Assembly (NCBI RefSeq): GCF_006517175.1
Contig: NZ_CP041186.1
Coordinates: 3,685,074 to 3,749,073 of the forward strand
Origin: Persicimonas caeni
GTDB taxonomy: Bacteria; Myxococcota_A; Bradymonadia; Bradymonadales; Bradymonadaceae
DNA length: 64,000 nucleotides
Direction of reading: 5' to 3'
Below, piece by piece: positions 33,814-43,129 of the stretch. The first letter of the stretch is position 1. Each line of letters begins with the position of its first letter. The position numbers and the translations under genes were made by a program. The notes under the pieces were generated by a model. It searched no databases. It had not been told where the DNA came from and saw only the letters and a list, made by a program, of their open reading frames with translations.

Positions 33814-34332
33814 AAGCGCGGGCTGACGGGGCGGCGCGAAGTCATCCTATTCGCGCGGGGCGAGAGCAGCGTCAGTTTAGCGCGGGGAAAAAACTTTGGC
33901 GCACGAGTCGGGCGCGGAGAGCCTCGATTGTGTACGCCGTGCCGTATTCTTCCACCTCCGTATCGAGAGTGCGAACCCGACGCGGGCAAGGTTCAATCTG
34001 CACACGCGTCGTGGCCGATGTATTCGGGGGCGCGGCTCAGTGTGTGAGGCTCTTCATCTTGGTGCATTTCCTTACAACATCATCTTCACAATAGGCTTTA
34101 GGTTCTTTTCTTGCCTCGGTCTAGTGAGTGATTTGGTTTGAAATGTATCGCGACATACCTCCACGCCGACAGAGGGCAGTGTGTCGGCTGACGGCAGCTC
34201 TTTCGCCGATGCGTGTTTCGCTCGTTCGAAGGCGCGGCGCCGTTAGTTCGGGGACTCGCTGCGTAAATTCACACAGAGCTTGTTGCCAGCAGTATCGCAG
34301 GTGCGGGGAGCAGACTGCAGTCGGGGCGACTG
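33814..34332. other. 519-base non-coding stretch before the kinase cluster
   Basis: I see no supported gene, tRNA or repeat here. AT content rises around 34060-34150, and the promoter of the kinase cluster probably lies in the right half, but no -35/-10 pair is convincing. Confidence 0.4.
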
Positions 34333-36180
34333 ATGGGGCAGACAGAACAGCACAAGCTGGAACGGCTCCAAGTGCCGGAGATTGGGGAGATTCTCGATGG
34401 CCGCTATCGCGTGCAGGGCGTCATTGCGACCGGCGGGATGGGCGTCATTTTGCGAGCCGAGCAACTGCCGATGGAGCGGTCGGTGGCGCTCAAGTTGCTG
34501 CATCCGCATATCGCCGTGGCCGATCCCAATCTGGTGGAGCGTTTTGCGCGCGAGGTGCGATTGGCCAAGCAGCTCAACCATCCCAACACGATTCGCCTGT
34601 ACGATTTCGGCAAATCCGAGCAGGGCCTGGTGTATGTGGCCATGGAGATGCTCGACGGGATGGACCTCAAGCGGCGCATCGCCCGCGAAGGGGTCATGAG
34701 TGTGGGCGCTGCTCTCGAGATCACGCGCCAGATGCTCGACGGGCTGGCCGAGGCCCACGCGCGAGGGTTCATCCACCGAGATCTCAAGCCGAGCAACGTC
34801 TTTATCGTCAAGAACCGACGCGGCGAAGACCTGGTGAAGCTGCTCGACTTCGGCATCGCCAAGTCGTTGTCGGACTCGGCGGATCTGACCGGTTCGGGCT
34901 CGATCTGCGGCACGCCTTCGTATGTGGCGCCCGAGTACCTGATGCAAGAGCGGCCAGGCAAGCCGGCCGACATCTACGCAGTCGGGTTGATCTTGCTCGA
35001 GATGCTCACAGGCCGACAGGTCTTCAAGGGCGAGGCGCCGGTGCAGACGATGATGATGCACCTCAAGCTCGATCCGGACATCCCGGACGAGATCGCCCAG
35101 ACGCCACTCGCCGAGGTGATCGAGCGGGCGACCGCCAAAGATCCGAACGCGCGTTATCAAGACGCCGAGGAGATGTACGCCGCCGTTTGTGCGGTGATGC
35201 GACAGGTCCCGGCAGATCTGAAGGTGCATCGGCCCTCGCTCGCAGCGCTGCCGGATGCAACCGAGGCGGTCGACGAGGAGCTCGACTCGGCCGAGCGAGA
35301 GCGGGCGTCGGTCGATACGATCGTGCCCGAGATACCGTCGGGGCTCGACTCGAGCGACGAGCTTCCACAGGCGCAGAGCACACCGTCGTGGGTCGAGCGG
35401 GCCGTCTCCTCCGACATCTTTCGACGTGAGCTCGAGCGCCAGCGCTTCGAAGAAGCCCGTCGGGCAGAGGCGTCGAGCCAACGAGCGTCGGCTGATTCCA
35501 GCGCCGGCCCTCGGGCGATGGCGCATGGTGGCGGGACGCCCGTGGCCGGCAAGATTGTGGCCGGCAAGATAGGCTCCTACGTGCGTTGGGCGGCGGCCAC
35601 GATCGCGCTGGCGGCGCTTGTGGGAGTCGGCGTCTTTTGGGCACTCGATCCGGGCGATGCGCCCGAGTTTGTCACGCCGGTGAGTTCGCCATCTGCTGAC
35701 GACCCGGGCGCCCGTGCATCGACGTCGAGCGAAGCACCTCTCGAGGACGTGGCCGGCAGCGTTTCGGACGAAAAGGAGCAGGCCGAGGCGCGCGGGATTA
35801 GCTTCGATTTGGATACCGATCCTGTGGGCGCGACGGTCTACGTAGGGGAACGTGAGGTGGGCCACACACCCACGACCCACAAGGTCATCGAGGAGAAACT
35901 GCCCCAGACGGTGCGCTTCGAACTCGAAGGATACGCGCCGAAGCAGGTCGAGTTGACCCGGACTTCGTCGCCGATCGTGGTCGAGATTCTGGAGGAGCAA
36001 GAGAGCCAGGCGGTCGAGCCGGCGCGTCGTGCGAGTGCAGAACCTCCCGAGACGTCGCCGACAAAGGCTGAAGGTCAGACCGACACCGCACCAGATTCGC
36101 CTGAAGGCAAGGAGGCCACTGCGGAGCGGCTGTCCGACGAGCGCATCGAGCAGGTGATGGATCAGTACCTGCGCGATTGA
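34333..36180 (+). CDS. Transmembrane Ser/Thr kinase with PEGA domain (kinase A)
   Basis: 615 residues. An N-terminal Hanks-type kinase domain (about 20-275) is complete: glycine loop VIATGGMGVILRAEQ, catalytic lysine in VALKLL, HRDLKPSNVF, DFGIAKSL, and GTPSYVAPEYL. A charged linker leads to a single membrane segment (AAATIALAALVGVGVFWAL, about 418-437). The periplasmic part contains a PEGA domain (FDLDTDPVGATVYVGEREVG to FELEGYAPKQVEL, about 495-545) and a low-complexity Glu/Ala/Pro stretch. It ends in the tail LSDERIEQVMDQYLRD, shared with the other two kinases. First gene of the cluster; the next gene starts 31 bases downstream. The substrates are unknown. Confidence 0.93.
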   Translation: MGQTEQHKLERLQVPEIGEILDGRYRVQGVIATGGMGVILRAEQLPMERSVALKLLHPHIAVADPNLVERFAREVRLAKQLNHPNTIRLYDFGKSEQGLVYVAMEMLDGMDLKRRIAREGVMSVGAALEITRQMLDGLAEAHARGFIHRDLKPSNVFIVKNRRGEDLVKLLDFGIAKSLSDSADLTGSGSICGTPSYVAPEYLMQERPGKPADIYAVGLILLEMLTGRQVFKGEAPVQTMMMHLKLDPDIPDEIAQTPLAEVIERATAKDPNARYQDAEEMYAAVCAVMRQVPADLKVHRPSLAALPDATEAVDEELDSAERERASVDTIVPEIPSGLDSSDELPQAQSTPSWVERAVSSDIFRRELERQRFEEARRAEASSQRASADSSAGPRAMAHGGGTPVAGKIVAGKIGSYVRWAAATIALAALVGVGVFWALDPGDAPEFVTPVSSPSADDPGARASTSSEAPLEDVAGSVSDEKEQAEARGISFDLDTDPVGATVYVGEREVGHTPTTHKVIEEKLPQTVRFELEGYAPKQVELTRTSSPIVVEILEEQESQAVEPARRASAEPPETSPTKAEGQTDTAPDSPEGKEATAERLSDERIEQVMDQYLRD

Positions 36181-36211
36181 GTAGAGGCGCCAAGATGACC
36201 CATCACGACCC

Positions 36212-37231
36212 ATGGATTGGATGATGGATACTGTAAGTCAAAATGAGCGTATCGGCGCCAGGCGCACACGTATGCGGCGCGTCTGTCCCGTCGTGTGCGC
36301 GCTGTTCGTGTTGTGGGGCAGCTTGTCGTGGGCGACGCCGGCCAGTGCCGCTGGAGGAGACGAAGCCGACAAAGTCGAGACGTTTCGCCAGCACGTCGCC
36401 CGAGGCGCCAAGCTTCGCAAGCAGCAACAGCACCGTCAGGCGCTCGATCACTTCGAGAAGGCGCGCGCCATCGCCGATCACCCCAAGTTGATGTTCGTCA
36501 CCGGTGAACTCCACGAGGCGATCGGCGACTGCGCGGCGGCGCGCGCCGACTACGAGAAGGCGCGCTCTGACAAGCGCGCGTCCGAAGCGCTGCGGGCCAA
36601 GCTCGAGGAGGCGTTGGCCAATAACAAAGAGTGCGAGAGCCGCGGCCAGCTCGCCCTCGACTGCTCTCCGGCAGACGCCCAGGTGCGCCTCGGGGAGCGC
36701 GAGTTGCTCTGCGGGGATCTCGTCGAGTTGGAGGCGGGCTCGCACATGCTGATCGCCTCGGCGCCGGGGCATCGAGAGTTGCAGGTGGAGGTGCAGGTCG
36801 AACCCGGCAGCCAAGAGCGCCACGAGGTGCACCTGACCGAGATCCCGCCCCGAGAGGTGAAGCCTGTGGCCGCGGTGCCCGATTGGCTGACCTACAGCGC
36901 ATACGGCGGGATGGGGCTCGGCGCCACGCTCCTCGTCGCCGGGCTTGCATCGGATGCCTCGGCGGCTAGCCGTCAGGAAGAGCTGCACCAGGCACACTCC
37001 CGTGGCGAGTTCGAGCGCACTAATCAATTGGTCTCAGAGGCCGAGTCGGCCCGCACGCGCACCGCACTGCTCTACACGAGTGGAGCGATCGTGGCTGCCG
37101 CAGGTGGATTGCTCTGGGTCTACGACGAAGAGGTGGCTGGATGGGTCGCCGGAGACGGTGAGGCGGCTGTGCAGCCGCAGGTATCGGTGGGCAGCGACGG
37201 AGCGTCGGTGGGGGCGACGATTCGGTGGTAG
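36212..37231 (+). CDS. Exported TPR/PEGA protein with two C-terminal membrane segments (copy 1)
   Basis: 339 residues. A signal-like segment (VVCALFVLWGSLSWATPASAA) is followed by a TPR-like helical region: ALDHFEKARAIADHPKLMFV and AIGDCAAARADYEKARSD (about 60-135). Next is a PEGA-like beta domain with LALDCSPADAQVRLGERELL and MLIASAPGHRELQVEVQVEP. Two hydrophobic segments near the end (AYGGMGLGATLLVAGLASDA and LLYTSGAIVAAAGGLLWVY) enclose a charged loop. A close relative lies at 42200, with the same order and many identical blocks (EKARAIADHPK, DASAxSRQxEL). Likely a periplasmic/inner-membrane partner of the adjacent kinase. Start ATG 36212; ATG 36221 and 36224 are alternatives. Confidence 0.8.
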   Translation: MDWMMDTVSQNERIGARRTRMRRVCPVVCALFVLWGSLSWATPASAAGGDEADKVETFRQHVARGAKLRKQQQHRQALDHFEKARAIADHPKLMFVTGELHEAIGDCAAARADYEKARSDKRASEALRAKLEEALANNKECESRGQLALDCSPADAQVRLGERELLCGDLVELEAGSHMLIASAPGHRELQVEVQVEPGSQERHEVHLTEIPPREVKPVAAVPDWLTYSAYGGMGLGATLLVAGLASDASAASRQEELHQAHSRGEFERTNQLVSEAESARTRTALLYTSGAIVAAAGGLLWVYDEEVAGWVAGDGEAAVQPQVSVGSDGASVGATIRW

Positions 37232-37262
37232 AGGCATCAATGGCCAAAATACGACACGAATC

Positions 37263-38348
37263 ATGACGATAGTGATGGATACAATGGTGACGACATGGAG
37301 GTCTGGGTGGGGCCGCGCGTTGGCGCTGGCTGCGTGTTGGGCTCTCGTGGGGGCGATGCTCGGCGGGTGCGGAGGCTCGGAGGGACGGGTCTGCGAGACC
37401 GACTCGGACTGTGCTTCGGGGGAGCGGTGTGCGACGAGCGGCGGCGTCCTCTTCGGCGAGCGTATCTGTGTCATCGCCGGGCCGATGGAGCCCGCCGACG
37501 CCACTTCCGACACGACCGCTGACGCCGACACCGGTGAGGATGGAGATGCCGACGCGGCGCCAGACACCACTGAGCCAGACACCACTGAGCCAGATACCAC
37601 CGAGCCGGACGCTGCTTTGCCAGACGGAGACGGCGATGGAGTGGCTGATGCAGACGACAACTGCCCGAACGATGCCAACACCACCCAGGCCGACCTCGAC
37701 GGTGACGACCTCGGCGACGCTTGCGACGACGATATCGACGGCGACGGCGTCGCCAACGGCGGCGACAACTGCCCACAAGCCGCCAACTCGGATCAGGCTG
37801 ATGCCGACGGCGACGGTCAAGGTGACGCGTGTGACAGCTTCACCGATAGTGATGCCGATGGGATTCGTGACAGCGCCGACAACTGCCCCGATCGGTCGAA
37901 CCCCGATCAGTCGGACCTCGACAGCGACGGGATTGGCGACACGTGTGACGACGACGCCGACGGCGACGGGATCGACGACGCGACCGACAACTGCCCGCGG
38001 GATGCCAACGCGAGCCAAGTCGATTCCGACGGTGACGGCCAGGGCGACGCGTGTGACGGCGATCTCGACGGAGACGGTGTCGCCAACGCACAGGACAATT
38101 GTGCGAGCCAGAGCAATCCCGATCAGGCCGACCTCGACAACGACGGGGTGGGAGATGTGTGCGACGCGAACCGCGATGGCGACAACAAGAATAACAACCA
38201 GGACAACTGTCCCGACGTCTTCAATCCACCGCAGCGCGATGCCGACAACGACGGTGTGGGCGACGAGTGCGACAACTGCCCAAATACCGCCAATCCGGGT
38301 CAAGAGGATTCTGATGCCAACGGGGTAGGTGACGCGTGCCAGAACTGA
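37263..38348 (+). CDS. Thrombospondin type 3 repeat lipoprotein (copy 1)
   Basis: 361 residues. The signal peptide ends MLGGC, so a lipoprotein. A short cysteine block follows (CETDSDCASGERCATSGGVL), then an acidic DTTEPDTTEPDTTEPD spacer. Seven or so TSP3 calcium-binding repeats of the type DGDGVADADDNCPNDANTTQ continue to the end, each with the DxDxDG loop and DNCP motif. Such repeats fold around many calcium ions and form stiff rods on the cell surface. Start ATG 37263 is the first in frame with the signal; ATG 37275 and 37284 also work. Its last codons overlap the GTG start of kinase B. Paralog at 43123. Confidence 0.87.
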   Translation: MTIVMDTMVTTWRSGWGRALALAACWALVGAMLGGCGGSEGRVCETDSDCASGERCATSGGVLFGERICVIAGPMEPADATSDTTADADTGEDGDADAAPDTTEPDTTEPDTTEPDAALPDGDGDGVADADDNCPNDANTTQADLDGDDLGDACDDDIDGDGVANGGDNCPQAANSDQADADGDGQGDACDSFTDSDADGIRDSADNCPDRSNPDQSDLDSDGIGDTCDDDADGDGIDDATDNCPRDANASQVDSDGDGQGDACDGDLDGDGVANAQDNCASQSNPDQADLDNDGVGDVCDANRDGDNKNNNQDNCPDVFNPPQRDADNDGVGDECDNCPNTANPGQEDSDANGVGDACQN

Positions 38349-39997
38349 CGCAGGAAAATTCGACGCCCCAGGTTCCCCCGAAGCTGCCGCATATCGGGCA
38401 GGTGATCGACGGGCGCTATCGAGTCGAGTCGGTGATCGCGACCGGGGGCATGGGAGTGGTGTTGCGCGCCGAGCACGTGGCGATGGAGCGGGAGGTGGCG
38501 CTCAAGCTTCTGCACCCGCATATCGCTGCTACCGACGCGACGATCGTCGAGCGTTTCCATCGTGAAGTACAACTGGCCAAGACCCTCGACCACCGCAACA
38601 CCATCCGGTTGTATGATTCGGGAAAGACCGAAGAAGGCCTGCTCTTTGTCGCCATGGAGTATCTCGATGGTGAGACGCTCGACGAGCTGCTCGCTCGGCG
38701 GGGGGCGTTGCGAGTGTGGCGCGCCGTCGATCTCACCCTGCAGATGCTCGACGGGCTGGCCGAAGCCCACGCGCGAGACTTCGTCCATCGAGACATCAAG
38801 CCGAGCAATGTGTTCGTCGCCCGAAACCGCCGCGGCGAAGACGTCGTCAAGCTGCTCGATTTTGGCATTGCCAAGCCGCTGGTCGACGCAGGCGCCGACT
38901 TGACCGGCACCGGCACGATCTGCGGCACGCCTAACTACGTGGCGCCCGAGTACTTGCGCTCCGAGCCGATCGGCAAAGCTTGTGACGTATATGCGGTGGG
39001 GCTGATCTTGTTGGAGATGCTGTGCGGCCAACGTGTCTTCGAGGGCGATTCGCCCATGGAGACGATGACGATGCGTCTGCAAACGCGCCCCCAGATCCCG
39101 TTTCTGATCGAGGAGAGTCCGCTCGCCGGGGTGATTCGAAAGGCCGTGGCCATCCAACCCGAGGATCGCTACGCCGACGCCGACGAGATGTACCGAGCGC
39201 TGCGACCCGTCGCCGAACGTCTGCCTGCCGAGTTGCTGGCGCGCCGCGTGGACCGTCCCGAGCCAGTGGGAGCGCCCAGGCCTGCGCCTCAACGCACCGA
39301 GGGGTCGTCGCGATCCGCCACGCGTGTGTCGCTGTACCGAGAAGAGCCTTTCGAGCCGGTCGTGTCGCCGCGAGTGGCCGCGGGCGCCGCTGCCGCGCTC
39401 GCCGTCCTCGCCGGAGTCGGCGTGGCGCTGCTGCTGAGCGACGACGGTGCGTCGTCGTCGGCTGCGCCCGCGACATCTGCACCCGCCGTACAAATCGCCC
39501 CTGTGCATCCCGAGGAGTCCGGCTCCTCCTCGGTCTCATCAACGGAGGTCCCATCAGCGGCAGACTCATCGACCTCGGACTCACCTCCCGTGTCCCTCGA
39601 ATTCGTCGTCGACAGCGAACCGGCCGGCGCGCGTGTCGAGCGTGGCAATGAGTTTTTGGGTTCGACGCCGCTGAGTGTCGAGGTGCCCCGCGACGAGCTG
39701 CCTGCCACGTTGAACCTCGCCAAAGATGGCTTCACGACGGCGTCCGTCGAATTGAGCGCAGACGCATCTGAACTCGTATTCGAGCGTTTGAATCCGCAGT
39801 CCCCTCCCGAAGTGGCGCAACCAACGATGGAAGCGACCGAGTCGGTCGAAGCGCCCAAACAACGTCAGAGCAAGCGCTCCGCGCCTCGCTCCCGCAGACC
39901 TGCCCCCAAGCCTGTCACAGAGCCCAAGCCTGCAGAAACGAGAGACATTTCAGAGCAGAAAGTCGAGAAGGTCCTCGACGAACTCTTGGTCGAGTAA
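38336..39997 (+). CDS. Transmembrane Ser/Thr kinase with PEGA domain (kinase B)
   Basis: 553 residues, GTG start at 38336 overlapping the upstream stop by 13 bases, with AGGTGA just before it, so translation is coupled. The kinase domain is complete: VIATGGMGVVLRAEH, VALKLLHPHIA, FVHRDIKPSNVF, LLDFGIAKPL and GTPNYVAPEYL. The membrane segment is VAAGAAAALAVLAGVGVALLL (about 346-366). It is followed by a Ser/Pro-rich stretch, a PEGA domain (FVVDSEPAGARVERGNEFLG to LAKDGFTTASVEL) and a basic Pro/Arg spacer. The C-terminal tail is EQKVEKVLDELLVE. It sits between the two halves of the duplicated cassette. The basic spacer distinguishes it from the acidic linkers of kinases A and C. Confidence 0.93.
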   Translation: MPELTQENSTPQVPPKLPHIGQVIDGRYRVESVIATGGMGVVLRAEHVAMEREVALKLLHPHIAATDATIVERFHREVQLAKTLDHRNTIRLYDSGKTEEGLLFVAMEYLDGETLDELLARRGALRVWRAVDLTLQMLDGLAEAHARDFVHRDIKPSNVFVARNRRGEDVVKLLDFGIAKPLVDAGADLTGTGTICGTPNYVAPEYLRSEPIGKACDVYAVGLILLEMLCGQRVFEGDSPMETMTMRLQTRPQIPFLIEESPLAGVIRKAVAIQPEDRYADADEMYRALRPVAERLPAELLARRVDRPEPVGAPRPAPQRTEGSSRSATRVSLYREEPFEPVVSPRVAAGAAAALAVLAGVGVALLLSDDGASSSAAPATSAPAVQIAPVHPEESGSSSVSSTEVPSAADSSTSDSPPVSLEFVVDSEPAGARVERGNEFLGSTPLSVEVPRDELPATLNLAKDGFTTASVELSADASELVFERLNPQSPPEVAQPTMEATESVEAPKQRQSKRSAPRSRRPAPKPVTEPKPAETRDISEQKVEKVLDELLVE

Positions 39998-40014
39998 CAC
40001 CGTCTTCCCAAACT

Positions 40015-40044
40015 TTGACACTGTTTCGCCGCCCGTGGTACCGT
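40015..40044 (+). promoter_or_regulatory. Candidate internal promoter before kinase C
   Basis: TTGACA at 40015-40020, an 18-base spacer, then TACCGT at 40039-40044, in the 190-base gap after kinase B. The consensus -35 is good, the -10 moderate. If real, it divides the cluster into two transcripts. Confidence 0.45.
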
Positions 40045-40189
40045 GTCCATAACCGGATCCAAACATTGATTGGACGATTCCCCTCACTTGGCAGTAGCAT
40101 TAGGGGTGGTTTAGAACAGACCTCTCGGAATTGAGGTGGCAGCCGTGTCTGGGCTCGATAGCCCGGCGCGGAACATGTCAGGGTGGCGG

Positions 40190-42169
40190 ATGGCGACGAG
40201 CGAACAGGCAAAACTCGACCGGCTCAAGATGCCGGATATCGGGGACCTGCTCGATGGGCGGTACCGTATTCAAGCGGTACTGGCCACTGGGGGCATGGGG
40301 GTGGTGTTGCGCGCCGAGCAGCTCCCGATGGAGCGGCCGGTGGCGATCAAACTGCTGCATCCACATATCGCCGCGGGGAACGAGAAGCTCTTGGGCCGCT
40401 TCGAGCAAGAGGTGCGCCTGGCCAAGCTCCTCAACCACCCCAACACCATTCGCCTGTACGACTTCGGCGAGTCGAGCGAAGGCCTGGTGTATGTGGCCAT
40501 GGAGTTCCTCGACGGGCGGGACCTGAAGCGATTGATCGCTGAAGAAGGCTGTCTGCCCGTGGGACGAGCCGTCGAAATCACACGACAGATGCTCGACGGG
40601 CTGGCCGAAGCTCACGCTCACGACTTCATCCACCGCGACCTCAAGCCGAGCAACGTCTTCGTCACCGAGAACCGCCGCGGTGAAGACGTCGTCAAGCTGC
40701 TCGATTTCGGCATCGCCAAGAGTCTCGATGGAAGCGACGTCGACCTGACCGGGTCGGGGTCGATCTGCGGCACGCCTGGCTATGTCGCCCCGGAATACCT
40801 GCAAAGTGAGTCGCTCGAGAAGGCGTCGGACATCTATGCGGTCGGGTTGATTTTGCTCGAGATGCTCATCGGCCAACGCGTCTTCAAAGGAGACGGGGCG
40901 GTGCAGACGATGATGATGCACCTGCAGATCGACCCCGACATTCCGCCCGAGATCGAGCGCACCCCGTTGGCGCCGATCATTCGCAAAGCGACGTGCAAGC
41001 GACCCGAGGAACGCTACGCCGACGCCGATCAGATGTTGCAGGCGCTCGAAGCAATCATCGAGGAGCTACCCCAGGACCTGCGCGTCGATGGCTACGAGTC
41101 CCCGCAGTCGCAAGGCGTCTCCGAGAAGGCGGTCACGCCGCCACCCAAGGTCGAGAAAAAGTTGGCAGGGGGGTCCGAGTCCACCTCGCTCGAAGAAGAC
41201 TCGAGTGCATCCATCCCCGAGCCCGAGCCCACGCCGATCTCGGTGGCCAATCATCAATCGGGGCCGCATTCGCTCGAGCCGCCGCAGCCGAAAGCCGATT
41301 CGTCAGCTCTGTCACCACCACCTCTCAAGTTGCCCAAGCCGTCGGTGTCGAAGCGGCCGGCGCCCAAGCCGCCGGTGTCGAAGCCGCCAGTGCCCAAGCC
41401 AGCCCAGTCTGAGCCGAGCCAGTCTGAGCCGAGCCAGTCCGAGCCGAGCCAGTCTGAGCCTGCGAAGCAAGGCGAGCCGGTGCGCGCTGCTGTCCCCGAG
41501 GGCGAGACGGGAGAGTTGGGCGTCGATGACGCCGATTTCTTCGCGGCCGATTCCAACAAGAAGGTCTGGATGATAGGCGGCGGCGCCAGCGCGTGTCTTG
41601 TGATCGCGCTGTTTGGGTTTTTGATGACGGATCCGGGCGAGGCGCCCGAGATCGACGCTGGGGACGACGAGGCGGCTGCTGCCGAGCGTAGCGGCGAGCC
41701 CGAATCGGCAGCCGACGGGGCCGAAGCCGGGGCAACGAGAGCCTTGGCGGCCACAGAAGATGCAGGCGGCGACGCGGCTGGGGCCGACGAGGTCAAAAAG
41801 CTTCGCTTCGATCTCGACACAGATCCGAGCGGAGCGACGGCGCGAGTCGGGGAGCAGGTCCTTGGAACGACGCCGCTGGTCTATCAGGTCGCGGTCGAGG
41901 AGCTTCCACAGACGGTGCATTTCGAGCAAGAGGGGTATGCCGTCAAGACGACCGAGCTGACCGAGGAGAGTTCGCCGATCGTGGTGGAGGTGCTCGACAA
42001 GCTCGACAAGAAGGTCGAGCGCGATGACGGGGCGCGAGGGTCCGAGCGTGCAGGCAGCCGGCGCGGAGGGGCGCGAAATGGCAAGGGCCGCAAGGCCGGC
42101 GGGGAGAGAAAGGAGAAGCTCTCCGATGATAAAGTCGAGAAGGTGCTCGACGAATTTTTGGTGGAGTGA
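40190..42169 (+). CDS. Transmembrane Ser/Thr kinase with PEGA domain (kinase C)
   Basis: 659 residues from ATG 40190, preferred because AGGGTGG lies just upstream and because MATSEQAKLDRLKMPDIG mirrors the start of kinase A; GTG 40136 and ATG 40175 are upstream alternatives. Complete kinase core: VLATGGMGVVLRAEQ, VAIKLL, FIHRDLKPSNVF, DFGIAKSL, GTPGYVAPEYL. The cytoplasmic linker is long and proline-rich, with a tandem SQSEP run encoded by 15-base DNA repeats (41400-41460). Then come the membrane segment GGGASACLVIALFGFLM, an acidic stretch, a PEGA domain (FDLDTDPSGATARVGEQVLG), and the tail LSDDKVEKVLDEFLVE. It opens the second cassette copy. Confidence 0.93.
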   Translation: MATSEQAKLDRLKMPDIGDLLDGRYRIQAVLATGGMGVVLRAEQLPMERPVAIKLLHPHIAAGNEKLLGRFEQEVRLAKLLNHPNTIRLYDFGESSEGLVYVAMEFLDGRDLKRLIAEEGCLPVGRAVEITRQMLDGLAEAHAHDFIHRDLKPSNVFVTENRRGEDVVKLLDFGIAKSLDGSDVDLTGSGSICGTPGYVAPEYLQSESLEKASDIYAVGLILLEMLIGQRVFKGDGAVQTMMMHLQIDPDIPPEIERTPLAPIIRKATCKRPEERYADADQMLQALEAIIEELPQDLRVDGYESPQSQGVSEKAVTPPPKVEKKLAGGSESTSLEEDSSASIPEPEPTPISVANHQSGPHSLEPPQPKADSSALSPPPLKLPKPSVSKRPAPKPPVSKPPVPKPAQSEPSQSEPSQSEPSQSEPAKQGEPVRAAVPEGETGELGVDDADFFAADSNKKVWMIGGGASACLVIALFGFLMTDPGEAPEIDAGDDEAAAAERSGEPESAADGAEAGATRALAATEDAGGDAAGADEVKKLRFDLDTDPSGATARVGEQVLGTTPLVYQVAVEELPQTVHFEQEGYAVKTTELTEESSPIVVEVLDKLDKKVERDDGARGSERAGSRRGGARNGKGRKAGGERKEKLSDDKVEKVLDEFLVE

Positions 42170-42199
42170 GATTTGGTCGCAACATTGCGCACAGAGAGA

Positions 42200-43129
42200 A
42201 TGAATCGGGGGAGTGTAGCGTGCGCGGTCGCTCTGTTGATCGCGCTCGGCCCATTGGGAGCCGGTGCCGAGGAGTCGGCCTCGCTCGAGCAGTTTCGGGC
42301 TCACGTCAAGCAGGCCGTCGAGCATCGAAAGGCGGGTGATTTACGCCAGGCCATCGCCGAGTTCGAGAAGGCGCGTGCCATCGCCGATCACCCCAAATTT
42401 GCGCTGGCCGTCGGCCGCATCTACGAGCAAATCGGCGATTGTGGGGCTGCAAAGGCGGAGTTCGAGCGCGGCCGTGACGATGGGCGAGCCAGTGGAAAGC
42501 TGCGCAAGAAGTTCGACGAGGCGTTGGGCGCCAACGCCGCCTGCGTCGACCGCGGCGAATTGGCCGTCGAGTGCGCCCCCGAAGAGGCCGAGGTGGCGGT
42601 CGGAGAGCAGAGCGAGACGTGCCCAGCCACGTTTACGCTGCCCGCCGGCGAGCACCAGGTGCGTGTGTCGGCGCCTGGGCGAGTGGCCCAGACCGTGACG
42701 GTGAGCGTGGAGCCGGCCGGCCAGCATCGCCGAAAGGTCGAACTCGGCACTCCCTGGCAAAAACCTGCAGTGACTTATACCAAATACGGCGCGATTGGGC
42801 TTGGCGGCGCGCTCATCCTCGGCGGCATCATCTCGGATGCCTCGGCCAGCTCACGCCAAGACGAACTCGCCGCGGCGTCGGCCGACGGCGATGTCCGCCG
42901 CGCCGAGGCACTGGCCGCCGAAGCTGATTCGGCGCAGGGGCGCACGGTCGCGCTGTACACGGTGGGCGCCCTGTTCGCCGCCGGAGGTGCTGCGTTGTGG
43001 GTCTACGACGCCGAGGTCGAGGCGTGGCTCGGCGGCGGTGACGCCGTCGGCGCGAAGGGCGACTCTCAGGGCGCTCAGGTGGGCGTTTCGACCAATGGTA
43101 CGGGCGTTTGGGGGACGGTGCGATGGTAG
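42200..43129 (+). CDS. Exported TPR/PEGA protein with two C-terminal membrane segments (copy 2)
   Basis: 309 residues. Signal peptide MNRGSVACAVALLIALGPLG with cleavage near AGAEE. TPR-like helices (AIAEFEKARAIADHPKFALA, DCGAAKAEFERGRDDGR), then a PEGA-like domain (LAVECAPEEAEVAVGEQSET, VRVSAPGRVAQTVTVSVEPA). Two hydrophobic segments (YGAIGLGGALILGGIISDAS, ALYTVGALFAAGGAALWVYD) close the protein. Its domain order equals that of the protein at 36212, and the gap to the preceding kinase is nearly the same (30 versus 31 bases). Start ATG 42200 follows AGAGAG; TTG 42173 is an alternative. The next gene's ATG overlaps its stop. Confidence 0.8.
   Translation: MNRGSVACAVALLIALGPLGAGAEESASLEQFRAHVKQAVEHRKAGDLRQAIAEFEKARAIADHPKFALAVGRIYEQIGDCGAAKAEFERGRDDGRASGKLRKKFDEALGANAACVDRGELAVECAPEEAEVAVGEQSETCPATFTLPAGEHQVRVSAPGRVAQTVTVSVEPAGQHRRKVELGTPWQKPAVTYTKYGAIGLGGALILGGIISDASASSRQDELAAASADGDVRRAEALAAEADSAQGRTVALYTVGALFAAGGAALWVYDAEVEAWLGGGDAVGAKGDSQGAQVGVSTNGTGVWGTVRW

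Noticed and set aside
33896-34141. 81-codon frame in the gap before the kinase cluster
   Set aside because: No ribosome site, no recognisable domain and atypical composition for this genome.
36945-38348. Long open frames overlapping the TSP3 lipoprotein genes on both strands (for example minus 37020-38303 with a valine/isoleucine-rich repeat)
   Set aside because: They are shadows of the repetitive GAC/GTC-rich TSP3 coding sequence; the real frame has a signal peptide, lipobox and calcium-loop repeats.
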